Assembly (NCBI RefSeq): GCF_019083995.1 | Contig: NZ_JAHRCU010000004.1 | Span: 186,001 to 250,000, forward strand | DNA from: Roseococcus sp. SDR | Lineage (GTDB): Bacteria > Pseudomonadota > Alphaproteobacteria > Acetobacterales > Acetobacteraceae | Direction: 5' to 3' | Length of the DNA stretch: 64,000 bases | Shown: positions 7,881 through 16,462 of the stretch, one piece after another | How the letters are laid out: each line of letters begins with the position of its first letter | How positions within the stretch are numbered: the stretch's first letter is position 1 | Notes under the pieces: model-generated | What the model was told of the DNA's origin: nothing | Databases searched by the model: none | The model's input: the letters and a program-made list of their open reading frames with translations, nothing else | Translations under genes and position numbers: made by a program

Positions 7881-8983
7881 CGCAGGGCCTCCGCCACGCG
7901 GGCGATCTCGCCCTCGGTCAGGCCCTCGTAGAAGGGCAGGCCGATCACGCGGGGGGCGAGTTCCTCGGTCACCGGCAGCGCTGTGCGGCGCAGGTCGCGG
8001 AAGGCTGGGTGGTGATGGGTGCCGAGGCCCCACCAGCGGCGCCATTGGATGCCGTCAGCATCAAGGCGGGCGAGGCTGCCCTCCAGCCGGTCGCGCGGGA
8101 TGACGACGTTGAGCGTCATGGTCGCCCATTCCGTGCCCGCGCCCTGCTGCAGGCGGCAAGGCGAATTGCGCAGCGCCTCGGCATAGAGCTGGCCCAGCCG
8201 CAGCAGGCGCTGCTCCTTCGCGTCGATGCCGGCGAGCACGGCGAGGCCGACCGCGGCCGCGTATTCCGAGATGCGGTAGTTGCCGGCGCGTTCGGCCGAG
8301 ACGCGCTCGGTGCCGGCAAAGCCGAAGCCGGTATTGGCCACCAGCCGGTCCGCCAGGGCATGGTCGGTCGTGATCACGGCCCCGCCCTCGCCGATGCCGA
8401 AGACCTTGGTGGCGTGCAGGCTGACGGCGAGTGGCTGGTGGCCAATGCGCCGCAGCGAGGTGACCGCGGCGGCGGCGTCGAAGACGACGGGGATGCCGTG
8501 CTTCGCCTCGAATGCCTCCCAACCCGCGACATCGGGCGGCGCGCCGAAGGCGCTGACCACGAGCACGGCGGCGGGCGGCTCCGGCAGTTCGGCCATTGCC
8601 GCCTCGGCCAGCGCGGGCGTCAGGGTGAAGCGCCCCTCTTCCACATCGGTCAGCACCGGCTCGAGGCCCGCATTGCAGACGGCATGCGCGCTGGCGATGA
8701 AGGTGAAAGAGGGCATCAGGCAGAAGCGGCGCCCCGGCAGGGCGCGGGCGCGCAGCGCGATCTCGATCGCCGTGGTGCCGCTGCTGGCGGTGACCACCCG
8801 CACGCCCTCGACGCCGGCCTTGGCACCCAGCCAGCGCGCCATGCCCTGCTGCATCTCCAGGCAGAGCGGGCCGTAATTGCTGTAGATCCGCGTCGCATCG
8901 ATGCGGTTCAGGAAGGGCAGCACCTCCGCCGATGTCGGCAGCAGGGGCCGCAGCACGACGATGGGCGCGGCGAGCCCGCTCAT
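7877..8983 (-). CDS. DegT/DnrJ/EryC1 sugar aminotransferase
   Basis: A 368-residue PLP-dependent aminotransferase of the DegT/EryC1 family, starting at ATG 8983. Seen: SSGTTAIEIALRA (PLP phosphate pocket, residues 68-80), VVFDAAAAV with the cofactor-ring Asp at residue 169, and SLHATKVFGIGEGGAV with the Schiff-base Lys at 193. Family members transfer an amino group from glutamate to a keto-deoxy-nucleotide sugar. Within this locus the likely substrate is the 4-keto product of the LegB-like dehydratase at 15306, and the product could go to the PglD-like acetyltransferase at 4765. First gene of the minus-strand operon ending at 4765; a 287-bp divergent gap follows. Confidence 0.87.
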   Translation of the reverse strand: MSGLAAPIVVLRPLLPTSAEVLPFLNRIDATRIYSNYGPLCLEMQQGMARWLGAKAGVEGVRVVTASSGTTAIEIALRARALPGRRFCLMPSFTFIASAHAVCNAGLEPVLTDVEEGRFTLTPALAEAAMAELPEPPAAVLVVSAFGAPPDVAGWEAFEAKHGIPVVFDAAAAVTSLRRIGHQPLAVSLHATKVFGIGEGGAVITTDHALADRLVANTGFGFAGTERVSAERAGNYRISEYAAAVGLAVLAGIDAKEQRLLRLGQLYAEALRNSPCRLQQGAGTEWATMTLNVVIPRDRLEGSLARLDADGIQWRRWWGLGTHHHPAFRDLRRTALPVTEELAPRVIGLPFYEGLTEGEIARVAEALR

Positions 8984-9270
8984 CGCGCCGCCTCCCCTCG
9001 CCCCGCGTCGGGAGCGGCCATCGATCGGCCTTGCCGCGGGGGCCGCGAAGGGTGGCGGGGCTGGGTGTTCACGTGAGGCTGTTCCTCGTCCTGGCAGGAG
9101 CGTCCTTGATCCGGAGGGATCCCCGGCGTGACGGCAACCGGGCCGCGTTCTCTGCGGTGGCGTGTCGGGCAAATCCGTTCCGAAATCAACCGGGCGCCCA
9201 CCATATCCGATCCGGAATGGCGGGCCTGCGCGCTTGTGATCGCACTGCGCCTCGGCCATAAGCCCGCGTG

Positions 9271-11502
9271 ATGGAATCGTCAGACAGGCCAGGGGCATCG
9301 TCCGCATCGGAAAGCCTCCGCCGCGTCTCAACCTTTGCCGCCCTGGCCGTGAGGCTCCGCTGGCTGGCGGGCGGCGTCCTCCGGCGCGCGCGGCGGCTGG
9401 CCGGCCGCCTCCTCCGCCGTGTGCAGAACGCCGGCGCCGTGCCGGGGCCTGACGGCTTCGCTCTCTTCGCCCCGTCCTCGAACCCGCAGGGGCTGGACGA
9501 TGCGGCGTCCTTCTTCCACGCCATCGGCAATACACGCCTGCTGAAGCCCGAGACCGGCCATCGGCCCCGCCCGCCCTTCGACCCGGCGACGGCGCCGCGC
9601 GTCAGCGTGGTCGTCGTCTCCTTCAATTACGGGCGCTTTCTGGCGGCAGCCGTCGAATCCGTGCTCGGGCAGACCTTCCAGGACCTGGAGGTCATCATCG
9701 TGGAGGGCGGCTCCACCGATGCCGCTTCGCGCGAGGCGGCACGCGCGCTGGAGGGCGGGCGCGTGCGCGTCCTCTTCCAGGACAGCCCCCACCCGGCCGG
9801 CGCCAACAGGAATTTCGGCATCAGCCAGGCGCGCGGCGCGCTGATCTGCTGCCTCGATGCCGACGACACGCTGGCGCCGTCCTATCTGGAACATGCGGTC
9901 TATCTGATCGATCGCCAGGGCTATGATGTGGTCTCCTGCGGGCTCACCATGGTGGGCGAGGGACAGGGCGAGTACTTCCCGATCGAGCGCCCCGAGCTGC
10001 AGGACCTTCTGGCGGGCAACCAGGTTCTGACCTGCGCGGTGTTCCGCCGCGCGCTCTGGGAAGCGAGCGGCGGGTTCCGCGACATCGAGCGCGACGCGAT
10101 CGGGCATGTGCACGAGGACTGGCTGTTCTGGGTCCGGCTCGCGGCGCTCGGCGCGCGCATCCGCAACCTGCCGCGCGCGCCCTGGCTGCGCTATCGCGTG
10201 CATCCGACCAGCCTCAGCAACGCAAAGGACGTGCTGCCCGCCTGGCAGCAGCGCATCCTCGTTCAGCGCGCGAACATGGATCTGCTCTGGCCGCTCGCCT
10301 CCACGCGTGGCGTGTCCAATTCCGCCCATGCCGGGCGGGGCACGCCCCACCGGCGCCGCAAGCCCATTTCCCCGGCCGGGCCTCGCCCGCCGACGCTCCT
10401 TCTCGCCCTGCCCTGGCTCGTGATGGGCGGCGCGGAGCGGCTTCTGAGCGCCGTCGTGGGCCATCTCACGGCCGCGGACTGGCGTGTCGTCATCGTGACG
10501 ACCCTGATGCCGGACCCGGCGCTGGGCGACAGCACGCCATGGTTCGCCGAGCACACGCGCGAGATCTTCGACCTGCCACGCGCCGTTCCGCCCGAGTTCC
10601 AGGACGACTTCCTGCTGCACCTGGCCGAGACCCGCGCGCCCGACCTCGTCTGGGTGGTGGGAAGCGCCCTGACCTACGACCTGCTGCCCCGCCTCCGGCA
10701 GTCCCTGCCCGGGCTTCGGGTGCTTGACCTGCTGTTCAACACCGTGGGGCATGTCGCGAACAATGCGCGGCAGCGCCGAATGATCGACCTCAACCTGGTC
10801 GAGAGCCGGGCGGTGCGCGACTACCTGCTCGCGACCGGCGAGAGCGAGGAGCGCATCCGCCTCATCGAGAGCGGCGTGGATGTCGATGCGCTGCGGCCGG
10901 GCGATGGGCGCGAAGGTTTCCGGGCGCAGCTGGGTGTGCCTGCCGAGAGCCTGGTCGTCGGCTTCATGGGCCGCTGGTCGGAGGAGAAGAACCCGCTCGG
11001 CTTCATCGAGATCGCCCGCCGGGTGGATGCAGGCCTGCCGGTCACCTTCGTGATGACCGGCACGGGGCCGCAGCGCGCCGAGATCGAGGCTGCCATCGCC
11101 CAGGCCGGTTTCCCGCCCGGCCGCTTCCACCTTCTGGGCGAGGTGCCCGAAGTGGCGCCGGTGCTGGGCGCGCTCGACCTCCTGGTCCTGCCCTCCCGCC
11201 TCGACGGCCGGCCGACCGTGGTGATGGAGGCCGCGGCCATGGGCGTTCCCGTCCTCGCCTCGCGGCTGGGGGGCCTGCCCGACATGCTGCGCGAGGGAGA
11301 AACCGGCTGGCTCTGCGACGCGGAGGATCTTGCCGGCTTCGCCGCGCGAATCGCCGCCGCGGCGGGCGATCCGGCCGGTCTCGATCAGATGCGCCGCGCG
11401 GCGCGCCGCCATGCGGAGGAGCGTTTCGACCGGCGGGCCATGCTGGCGGGGTACGAGGCGGCCCTGGCGGGGCTGCTCGCTCCGGAGAAGGCCCATGGAT
11501 AG
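9271..11502 (+). CDS. GT2-GT4 fused bifunctional glycosyltransferase
   Basis: A 743-residue two-domain enzyme; I use ATG 9271, with a GTG immediately before it as the alternative. After a basic, Arg-rich N-terminus (residues 25-55) a GT2 domain runs from RVSVVVVSFNYGRFL (about 110) through IIVEGGSTDAAS and CLDADDTLAP to DWLFWVRLAALG (about 290). A linker rich in Gly, Arg and Pro leads to a GT4 domain from LLLALPWLVMGGAERLL (about 375), with GFMGRWSEEKNPLGF and PSRLDGRPTVVMEAAAMG. Both domains keep their catalytic motifs, so two successive sugar additions by one chain are plausible. Its end overlaps the next gene by 8 nt. The basic N-terminus may contact membrane lipid; that is inference. Confidence 0.85.
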   Translation: MESSDRPGASSASESLRRVSTFAALAVRLRWLAGGVLRRARRLAGRLLRRVQNAGAVPGPDGFALFAPSSNPQGLDDAASFFHAIGNTRLLKPETGHRPRPPFDPATAPRVSVVVVSFNYGRFLAAAVESVLGQTFQDLEVIIVEGGSTDAASREAARALEGGRVRVLFQDSPHPAGANRNFGISQARGALICCLDADDTLAPSYLEHAVYLIDRQGYDVVSCGLTMVGEGQGEYFPIERPELQDLLAGNQVLTCAVFRRALWEASGGFRDIERDAIGHVHEDWLFWVRLAALGARIRNLPRAPWLRYRVHPTSLSNAKDVLPAWQQRILVQRANMDLLWPLASTRGVSNSAHAGRGTPHRRRKPISPAGPRPPTLLLALPWLVMGGAERLLSAVVGHLTAADWRVVIVTTLMPDPALGDSTPWFAEHTREIFDLPRAVPPEFQDDFLLHLAETRAPDLVWVVGSALTYDLLPRLRQSLPGLRVLDLLFNTVGHVANNARQRRMIDLNLVESRAVRDYLLATGESEERIRLIESGVDVDALRPGDGREGFRAQLGVPAESLVVGFMGRWSEEKNPLGFIEIARRVDAGLPVTFVMTGTGPQRAEIEAAIAQAGFPPGRFHLLGEVPEVAPVLGALDLLVLPSRLDGRPTVVMEAAAMGVPVLASRLGGLPDMLREGETGWLCDAEDLAGFAARIAAAAGDPAGLDQMRRAARRHAEERFDRRAMLAGYEAALAGLLAPEKAHG

Positions 11503-12931
11503 GCTGAAGATCGCGGAGTTGCTGGTGGACCCGGACTGGTACCGGGTGCGGCATGGCGATGCGGCGATGGGCGACCCCGTGCTGCATTTCGCCGAGCAGG
11601 GCATGGACGAGGGCCTCGACCCGAACGCGATGTTCGATGCGGCCTGGTACCGCACGACCCATGGCGCGGCCATGGCCGAGGGCATCTCCGTCTTCGAGGA
11701 TTTCTGCGAGAACGCCCTGACCGCCCATCGCGATCCGGGTCCGCTCTTCGACACCGCCTGGTATTGCCGCACCTATCCGGACATCGCGGCCGCCGGCGTC
11801 AACCCGCTGCACCACTACCTGCATTTCGGCCGGCCGGAGCGGCGCGACGCCTCGCCGCTGTTCCACAACAAATGGTACTTCGCCGCCTATCCCTTTGCGG
11901 ATTCGCCCGGGATGGACGCGCCCACGCATTTCATGAACCACGGCGCCGCGCTCGGCCTCTCGCCCTCGCCCTTCTTCGACGTGGCCTGGTACGGCACGCA
12001 GTATCCCGAGGTGGCCCGGCGCGGGATGAACCCGCTTCTGCACTACCTGCTGGAGGGCGAGGCGAAAGGCTACCAGCCGGCCCCGGGCTTCGACCCCAGG
12101 CGCCACGCGGCGCGTCATCGACTGGCCCTGCCCGATGGGCGTGGCGCGCTGAGGCACTTCGCGGCGCAGCCGGAGCGCCGGCGCGCGGCCGACCTTCAGG
12201 CCAAGGACATGCCATCGCGCTTCGTCCGCCCCGGGGTGGCCGCGGAAGCCCGGGCGATGATCGCGCTGGTCGGCGGCATCGAAGCCGACCTGGCCGACCT
12301 GCCGGGGGCGCTGGAGCAGCTGCCCGTCACATCCCTCGCCCTGGGCCCGGCGGAACTGGCCTGGCGCTCGCTCTTCCTCTCGCTCGAGACGGTGCCGCGC
12401 CGCATCCTGCTGGCCGGCCATCTGGACGATGTGCCCGAACTGGCCGACCTGCCGGAAGACCCCACCCTGCTGGTCCTGGAGACGGATGGCAGCGCGGTCT
12501 CGGTGGGGCGCCACCTGCGGCCAGGCATCACCTGGCGCTCGCTGCCGGCCATCAACCCGGGGCTGGACGAAGCAGGGCGCGCGCGGGTGGTCACCGCCCT
12601 GCTGAACGCCTTCCGGCCCTTGGCCATCATGGCCTGGGGCAGCCATGCGGGCGGCGAAGCGTTCGCCCGCCATGGCGCGAATCTGCGGGTGGATGCCCGG
12701 CTCTTCATCGCCTGGGCCGATGGGCCGATGCGCGACGTGGCCGACCTGATGCGGCGCCATTTCCGCCGCAGCCTGCCCTTCGTCTCCCTGAGCTACGCGG
12801 CCGACCTTGCCGCCCTCAATACCCTGGCCGACGGCTTCGGCCTGCCCGAGGGCGCGCGCGGGCATTTCCGGCCGCTCGACGCCTGGCGCACGGCGGAGGG
12901 CTTCCTCGGCGCGGAGCCGCCTGACCGATGA
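11495..12931 (+). CDS. WY-repeat protein of glycosyltransferase loci
   Basis: A 478-residue protein (ATG 11495, 8-nt overlap with the fusion gene). Residues 12-200 consist of five tandem 36-38-residue units, each with a Trp-Tyr pair (WY at 15-16, 51-52, 89-90, 127-128, 165-166) followed by YPD/YPE, N-P-L-x-H-Y-x-x-x-G and a P-x-F-D joint; a sixth unit from residue 200 is eroded. Such repeats accompany rhamnan- and capsule-type glycosyltransferases. Residues 240-478 resemble no family I recognise; they contain phrases such as LVGGIEADLADLPGAL and LLVLETDGSAVSVG but no GT-A DXD motif. Between two GT genes, it probably helps assembly of the glycan; its own catalysis is unproven. Confidence 0.6.
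   Translation: MDRLKIAELLVDPDWYRVRHGDAAMGDPVLHFAEQGMDEGLDPNAMFDAAWYRTTHGAAMAEGISVFEDFCENALTAHRDPGPLFDTAWYCRTYPDIAAAGVNPLHHYLHFGRPERRDASPLFHNKWYFAAYPFADSPGMDAPTHFMNHGAALGLSPSPFFDVAWYGTQYPEVARRGMNPLLHYLLEGEAKGYQPAPGFDPRRHAARHRLALPDGRGALRHFAAQPERRRAADLQAKDMPSRFVRPGVAAEARAMIALVGGIEADLADLPGALEQLPVTSLALGPAELAWRSLFLSLETVPRRILLAGHLDDVPELADLPEDPTLLVLETDGSAVSVGRHLRPGITWRSLPAINPGLDEAGRARVVTALLNAFRPLAIMAWGSHAGGEAFARHGANLRVDARLFIAWADGPMRDVADLMRRHFRRSLPFVSLSYAADLAALNTLADGFGLPEGARGHFRPLDAWRTAEGFLGAEPPDR
11528..12103 (+). repeat. Five-plus-one tandem WY protein repeats
   Basis: The coding stretch encodes five repeats with Trp-Tyr spacing of 36, 38, 38 and 38 residues, plus a degenerate sixth with Arg-His in place of the pair. 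Each carries W-Y, then H/Y-G/P-D, then P-L-x-H-Y/F-x-x-x-G and a short Pro-Phe joint. Units three and five are closest to the consensus (CRTYPDIAAAGVNPLHHYL and GTQYPEVARRGMNPLLHYL); DNA identity between units has decayed, so the array is old. Confidence 0.75.
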
Positions 12932-13665
12932 CCGATGTCACCGCCATCCTGAACCTGCATCGCGAGGGCGTCCTCGCCCAGGCCTCGCTCCTCAGCATGA
13001 AGCACGCCGCCGAGCAGGCGCGCGCGGCCGGCCTCGCCGTCGAGATCATCGCCATGGCCGACTGCACGGACCAGGCGACGCTCGACGTCCTGGCCCGCCA
13101 TCCCGGCGTGCGCGTGGTCCAGACCGAGGTGAACGACCTCGGCCTCGCGCGCAACGAGGGGGTGCGCGAGGCGCAGGGCCGCTATGTCACCTTCCTCGAT
13201 GGGGATGACCTCTGGGGTCCGGGCTGGATCCTGCGCGCCCATGGCGCCGCCATCCGCTCGGCCGAACCGGCCGTCTGGCACCCGGAGGCGAGCCTGCTCT
13301 TCGGCCAGGACGTGGCGCCGAGCTGGCTGCCGCATCCGGATGGCGAGGAAGCGGAAGGGGACTGGGTCGTGCTCGGCATGCGCAACCACTGGACCTCCCC
13401 GAGCTTCGCCGAGCGCAGCGTCTATGAGCGCGTGCCCTATCGCCGGACCAATCTCGACCAGCAGTTCGGCTACGAGGATTGGAACTGGAACTGCGAGACG
13501 ACGGCGGCCGGGCTGATCCATCGCGTGGTGCCCGACACGGCCCATCTGATTCGCGTGCGGCCGGATTCCATGGTGCGCCGGACGATCAGCGCGCAGTCGC
13601 TGATGACGCCCTCCCGCCTCTTCCGCGACCGGATCGGCTGGCTGCGGCCCGAAGAGGCCGGCTGA
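12928..13665 (+). CDS. Small GT2 glycosyltransferase
   Basis: A 245-residue compact GT-A transferase overlapping the WY-repeat gene by 4 nt. Motifs: DVTAILNLHREGVLAQASL at the N-terminus, GLARNEGVREAQGRYVTFLD leading into DGDDLWGPGW (metal-binding DD about residue 95) and a C-terminal QFGYEDWNWNCET, the ED-W acceptor motif. It is shorter than the other GT2 proteins here and lacks their coiled-coil tail. It ends the 9271-13665 plus-strand unit and faces the epimerase tail to tail with only 4 nt between the stop codons. Substrate unknown. Confidence 0.8.
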   Translation: MTDVTAILNLHREGVLAQASLLSMKHAAEQARAAGLAVEIIAMADCTDQATLDVLARHPGVRVVQTEVNDLGLARNEGVREAQGRYVTFLDGDDLWGPGWILRAHGAAIRSAEPAVWHPEASLLFGQDVAPSWLPHPDGEEAEGDWVVLGMRNHWTSPSFAERSVYERVPYRRTNLDQQFGYEDWNWNCETTAAGLIHRVVPDTAHLIRVRPDSMVRRTISAQSLMTPSRLFRDRIGWLRPEEAG

Positions 13666-13675
13666 GGGCTCAGCC
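13660..13675. terminator. Hairpin spanning convergent stop codons, no U-tract
   Basis: GGCTGAGGGCTCAGCC is a perfect palindrome with 7-bp arms over the two convergent stop codons (plus TGA 13663-13665, minus TGA 13672-13670). Neither side has a T-run, so intrinsic termination is doubtful; it may only stabilise 3' ends, or arise partly because TGA facing TCA is itself complementary. Confidence 0.3.
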
Positions 13676-14566
13676 CAGAAGCTGCGCCGCGACGCGCCCC
13701 GCATCGGGCGGCGCCAGGCGATAGCCCCAGGATTGCAGCAGCGCCGCCGAGCCCCAGTGGCGGATCATGTCGGAATTGCCGGCCCGGCCCGGTGCCTCCT
13801 GGATCTCGACGGGGCGGCGCGCGGCGTGCAACAGCGCTGCGGTGAGATCGGCGAGGCTGGTGGGCACGCCGGAGCAGATGTTCACCACGCGCCCCTCGGC
13901 GCGCGGGTCACGCAGCAGGTCGAGCAGCAGGGTGGCGGCGGGCGCGGCCTCCACGAAGTCGCGCTCGCGCGCCAGCGGGCCGGTGCGCAGCACGCCGCCC
14001 GTCTCCGGCATGGCGCGGATCTGCGCGGCGAAGGCGCCGAGTGCCAGATGCCCCGGCATGGCGCCGCCGATCACGTTGAAGAGCCGGGCGATCACCACCG
14101 GCAGGTCCGCTGCGGCGGCGAGGCCATGCAGCGTCTGCGCGAGCTTGGTGATGCCATAGACCGAGACGGGGCGGCAGGCGGCGTCCTCGGCCACCGGCAA
14201 TTGGGCCTCCTCCATCGGGCCGTATTCGGCGGCGCTGCCGGCAAGCAGGATGCGCGGCGGCGCGGGCAGGCGGCGGGCGGCCGCCAGCAGGCGCGCGGCG
14301 AAGAGGACATTGACGCGATAGGCCTCCTCCAGCGGCTCGGCGGCGGCAGTACCGGCGAGGTGGAAGATCAGGCCCGGCTGGATCTCGCGCAGCACGCCGG
14401 CGATGGCGGCCTCGTCGCCAAGGTCGGGGAGGCGGTAGGCCCGGCCTGGGATGGAAGCCGCCGGATCGCCGCGGCCGAGCGTCACCGCCTCGATGCCACG
14501 GGTGGCGAGTTCGGCCAGCATATGCCGGCCCACGAAGCCCCCGGCCCCGGTGACCAGCGCCCTCAC
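13670..14566 (-). CDS. NAD-dependent epimerase/dehydratase (RmlD/RMD-like SDR)
   Basis: A 298-residue extended SDR. The nucleotide-binding GAGGFVG (residues 7-13), FHLAGTAAAEPL, the active-site GSAAEYG (S111) and YGITK (Y137, K141) are all intact. Size and order fit NDP-4-keto-6-deoxy-sugar reductases of the GDP-rhamnose (RMD) type or related epimerases. It overlaps the nucleotidyltransferase gene by 4 nt, and with the LegB-like gene forms a three-gene unit (16328 to 13670) that activates, dehydrates and reduces or epimerises a sugar. The precise nucleotide sugar cannot be set from sequence alone. Confidence 0.82.
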   Translation of the reverse strand: MRALVTGAGGFVGRHMLAELATRGIEAVTLGRGDPAASIPGRAYRLPDLGDEAAIAGVLREIQPGLIFHLAGTAAAEPLEEAYRVNVLFAARLLAAARRLPAPPRILLAGSAAEYGPMEEAQLPVAEDAACRPVSVYGITKLAQTLHGLAAAADLPVVIARLFNVIGGAMPGHLALGAFAAQIRAMPETGGVLRTGPLARERDFVEAAPAATLLLDLLRDPRAEGRVVNICSGVPTSLADLTAALLHAARRPVEIQEAPGRAGNSDMIRHWGSAALLQSWGYRLAPPDAGRVAAQLLG

Positions 14567-15282
14567 TGGTCGTCAGGCAGGAAGCGGCCGCGATCCGTGT
14601 CGAACAGGGCCTGGGCCTGGGCGTAGTCGTCGGGGCGGCCGATATCGAGCCAGAAGCATTCGGGCGCGTGGCAGAGGACGCTGCGCCCCTCGGCCACCAG
14701 CGCGCGCATCAGGTCGGGCATGTCGAGCCGCGCGCCGGGTGTGACATGCGGCACCACCGCATCGCGCTGCAGGACGTAGAGGCCCATGCTGACGAGATGC
14801 GTCTGCACCGGCTTCTCAAGATAGCCCGTCATGCGCATCTCGGCGTCGGTCTCGAGCACGCCGAATTCCGACTTCATCTCGCGCCGGAAGCTCGCGATGG
14901 TCGCATCCGCCCCGGCCGCGCGATGGGCGGCCAGCATGGTCGCGAAATCGAGCGTGGTCAGCAGGTCCCCGTTGCTGACGAAGAAGGTCTCCTGCAGCTC
15001 ATCGCGCACCAGGCCGATGGGCCCCGCGGTGCCGAGCGGCGAATCTTCCAGGCTGTAGGAGATCTTCATGCCGAGCCGCTCGCCCTCGCCGAAAAAGGCG
15101 CGCAGCAGGTGGTGCAGGTGGTTGACGGCCAGGATCACCTCGGTCACGCCGGCCGCCTTGAACTGCCGCAGCAGCAATTCGAGGATCGGCATGTCGCCGA
15201 TCGGCACCAGCGGCTTCGGGAAGGTGGCCGTATAGGGGCCGAGGCGCGTGCCGCGGCCGCCCGCCATCACCAGGACCTGCAT
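14563..15282 (-). CDS. Sugar-1-phosphate nucleotidyltransferase
   Basis: A 239-residue single-domain nucleotidyltransferase. It begins QVLVMAGGRGTRLGPYTATF followed by PKPLVPIGDMPI, the nucleotide-binding signature of RmlA, ManC and RfbF-like enzymes, and contains ILAVNHLHHLLRAFFGEG and SNGDLLTTLDF (metal Asp). Lacking the C-terminal beta-helix domain of ManC/GlmU, it is closest to the short mannose- or glucose-1-phosphate NTP transferases seen with SDR enzymes. It should make the NDP-sugar used by the genes on either side. NTP and sugar specificity are not determinable here. Confidence 0.85.
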   Translation of the reverse strand: MQVLVMAGGRGTRLGPYTATFPKPLVPIGDMPILELLLRQFKAAGVTEVILAVNHLHHLLRAFFGEGERLGMKISYSLEDSPLGTAGPIGLVRDELQETFFVSNGDLLTTLDFATMLAAHRAAGADATIASFRREMKSEFGVLETDAEMRMTGYLEKPVQTHLVSMGLYVLQRDAVVPHVTPGARLDMPDLMRALVAEGRSVLCHAPECFWLDIGRPDDYAQAQALFDTDRGRFLPDDQ

Positions 15283-15305
15283 CGTCGTCTCCCCTGCGCC
15301 CTGCT

Positions 15306-16328
15306 TCAGACCGTATAGGTGTTGGTGCGGAACAGGTGGCGATGCGCGCCGACGAACGCGATGGTCTGGCTCAGGCCGTCATCGAGCGAGACCTGCGGCG
15401 ACCATCCCATGAGGCGCTTCGCCTTGCTGTTGTCAGAGACGAGCTTTCCCACCTCGCTCTGCGCCGGGCGCATGCGGGCGGCCTCCTGCACGATGGGCTT
15501 GTCCATGCCCATCAGCTTCAGGATGCGTGCGGCGAAATCACCGATGGAATAGGTGGCGCCGGTGCCGAGATTGATCGTCTCGCCCGAGATGCCGGGCGTG
15601 GTGGCCGCCGCGAGGTAGCCGGCCACCGTGTCCGAGACGAAGGTCATGTCGCGCAGCGGGTCCAGCGAGCCCAGGCGGATCTCGTCGCGCGTGAAGGCCT
15701 GGGAGATGATGGTGGGGATGAAGGCGCGGGCCGACTGGCGGGGCCCGAAGGTGTTGAAGGGGCGCAGGGTGACCACCTCGGTCTCGAAGCTGCGCCAGTA
15801 GCTCTCGGCGATCTTGTCGGCGCCGATCTTGCTCGCCGAATAGGGCGACTGGCCCTGCAGCGGGTGCTCCTCGTCAATCGGTTCGCGCAGCGCGGTGCCG
15901 TAGACCTCCGACGTGCTGGTGTGGATGACGCGGCCCACGCCCAGTTGGCGCGCGGCCTCCAGCACGTTCAGCGTGCCCTCGACATTGGCGCGGACATAGC
16001 TGCGGGGGGCGACATAGGAATAGGGAATGGCGATGAGGGCGGCGAGATGGAAGACCACGTCCATGCCCTTGCAGGCGCGGGCCACGTAGTCGCTGTCCTC
16101 GATGTTGCCGAGCGTCACGCGCAGTTCGGGCTTCACCTCGGCCGCCACGAGGTCGAGATTCCCCCAGCTGGAGAGGGCGTTGTAGTGCACCATGGCGTGC
16201 ACCTCCGCCCCTTCGCGGACCAGGCGCTCAGCCAGGTGGCTGCCGATGAAGCCTCCGGCGCCGGTCACCAGCACGCGCTTGCCGCGCAGAGTCGCGCCGG
16301 CGGCCGGGGGCTGGGCAAAGTGGCTCAC
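15306..16328 (-). CDS. NDP-sugar 4,6-dehydratase (LegB-like SDR)
   Basis: A 340-residue extended SDR starting at GTG 16328, chosen because an AGGAG lies 6 nt upstream; the longer frame has no such signal. GAGGFIG (23-29), HLAALIAIPYSYVAP, TSTSEVYGTA and YSASK (Y163, K167) are those of 4,6-dehydratases. The phrase PYSYVAPRSYVRANVEGTLN and NTFGPRQSARAFIPTII closely recall LegB (UDP-N-acetylglucosamine 4,6-dehydratase of legionaminic acid synthesis). It would form the 4-keto-6-deoxy sugar for the DegT aminotransferase at 7877. First gene of its minus-strand unit. Confidence 0.85.
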   Translation of the reverse strand: MSHFAQPPAAGATLRGKRVLVTGAGGFIGSHLAERLVREGAEVHAMVHYNALSSWGNLDLVAAEVKPELRVTLGNIEDSDYVARACKGMDVVFHLAALIAIPYSYVAPRSYVRANVEGTLNVLEAARQLGVGRVIHTSTSEVYGTALREPIDEEHPLQGQSPYSASKIGADKIAESYWRSFETEVVTLRPFNTFGPRQSARAFIPTIISQAFTRDEIRLGSLDPLRDMTFVSDTVAGYLAAATTPGISGETINLGTGATYSIGDFAARILKLMGMDKPIVQEAARMRPAQSEVGKLVSDNSKAKRLMGWSPQVSLDDGLSQTIAFVGAHRHLFRTNTYTV

Positions 16329-16462
16329 GTGTATCTCCTGGTGCAAAATGTAACGGCGCTTTAGCGCGAAGCCGCCGGAAGGCCAACCGCCGGTGGTGGT
16401 GGCGAAGCCTCCCACACCGACAATCCGTGACGCGGCCGGCGGTGCGCTGCTAGCCTCTTGCG
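16329..16462. promoter_or_regulatory. Divergent promoter region between glycan and glycogen loci
   Basis: A 134-bp gap between divergent starts. On the minus strand TACATT lies about 20 nt upstream of the AGGAG site and could be a -10 for the dehydratase operon. A small palindrome, GCGCTTTAGCGC, sits just upstream of it. On the plus strand TAGCCT (16452-16457) just before the kinase start is a weak -10 candidate. Assignments rest on position and hexamer similarity only. Confidence 0.3.
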
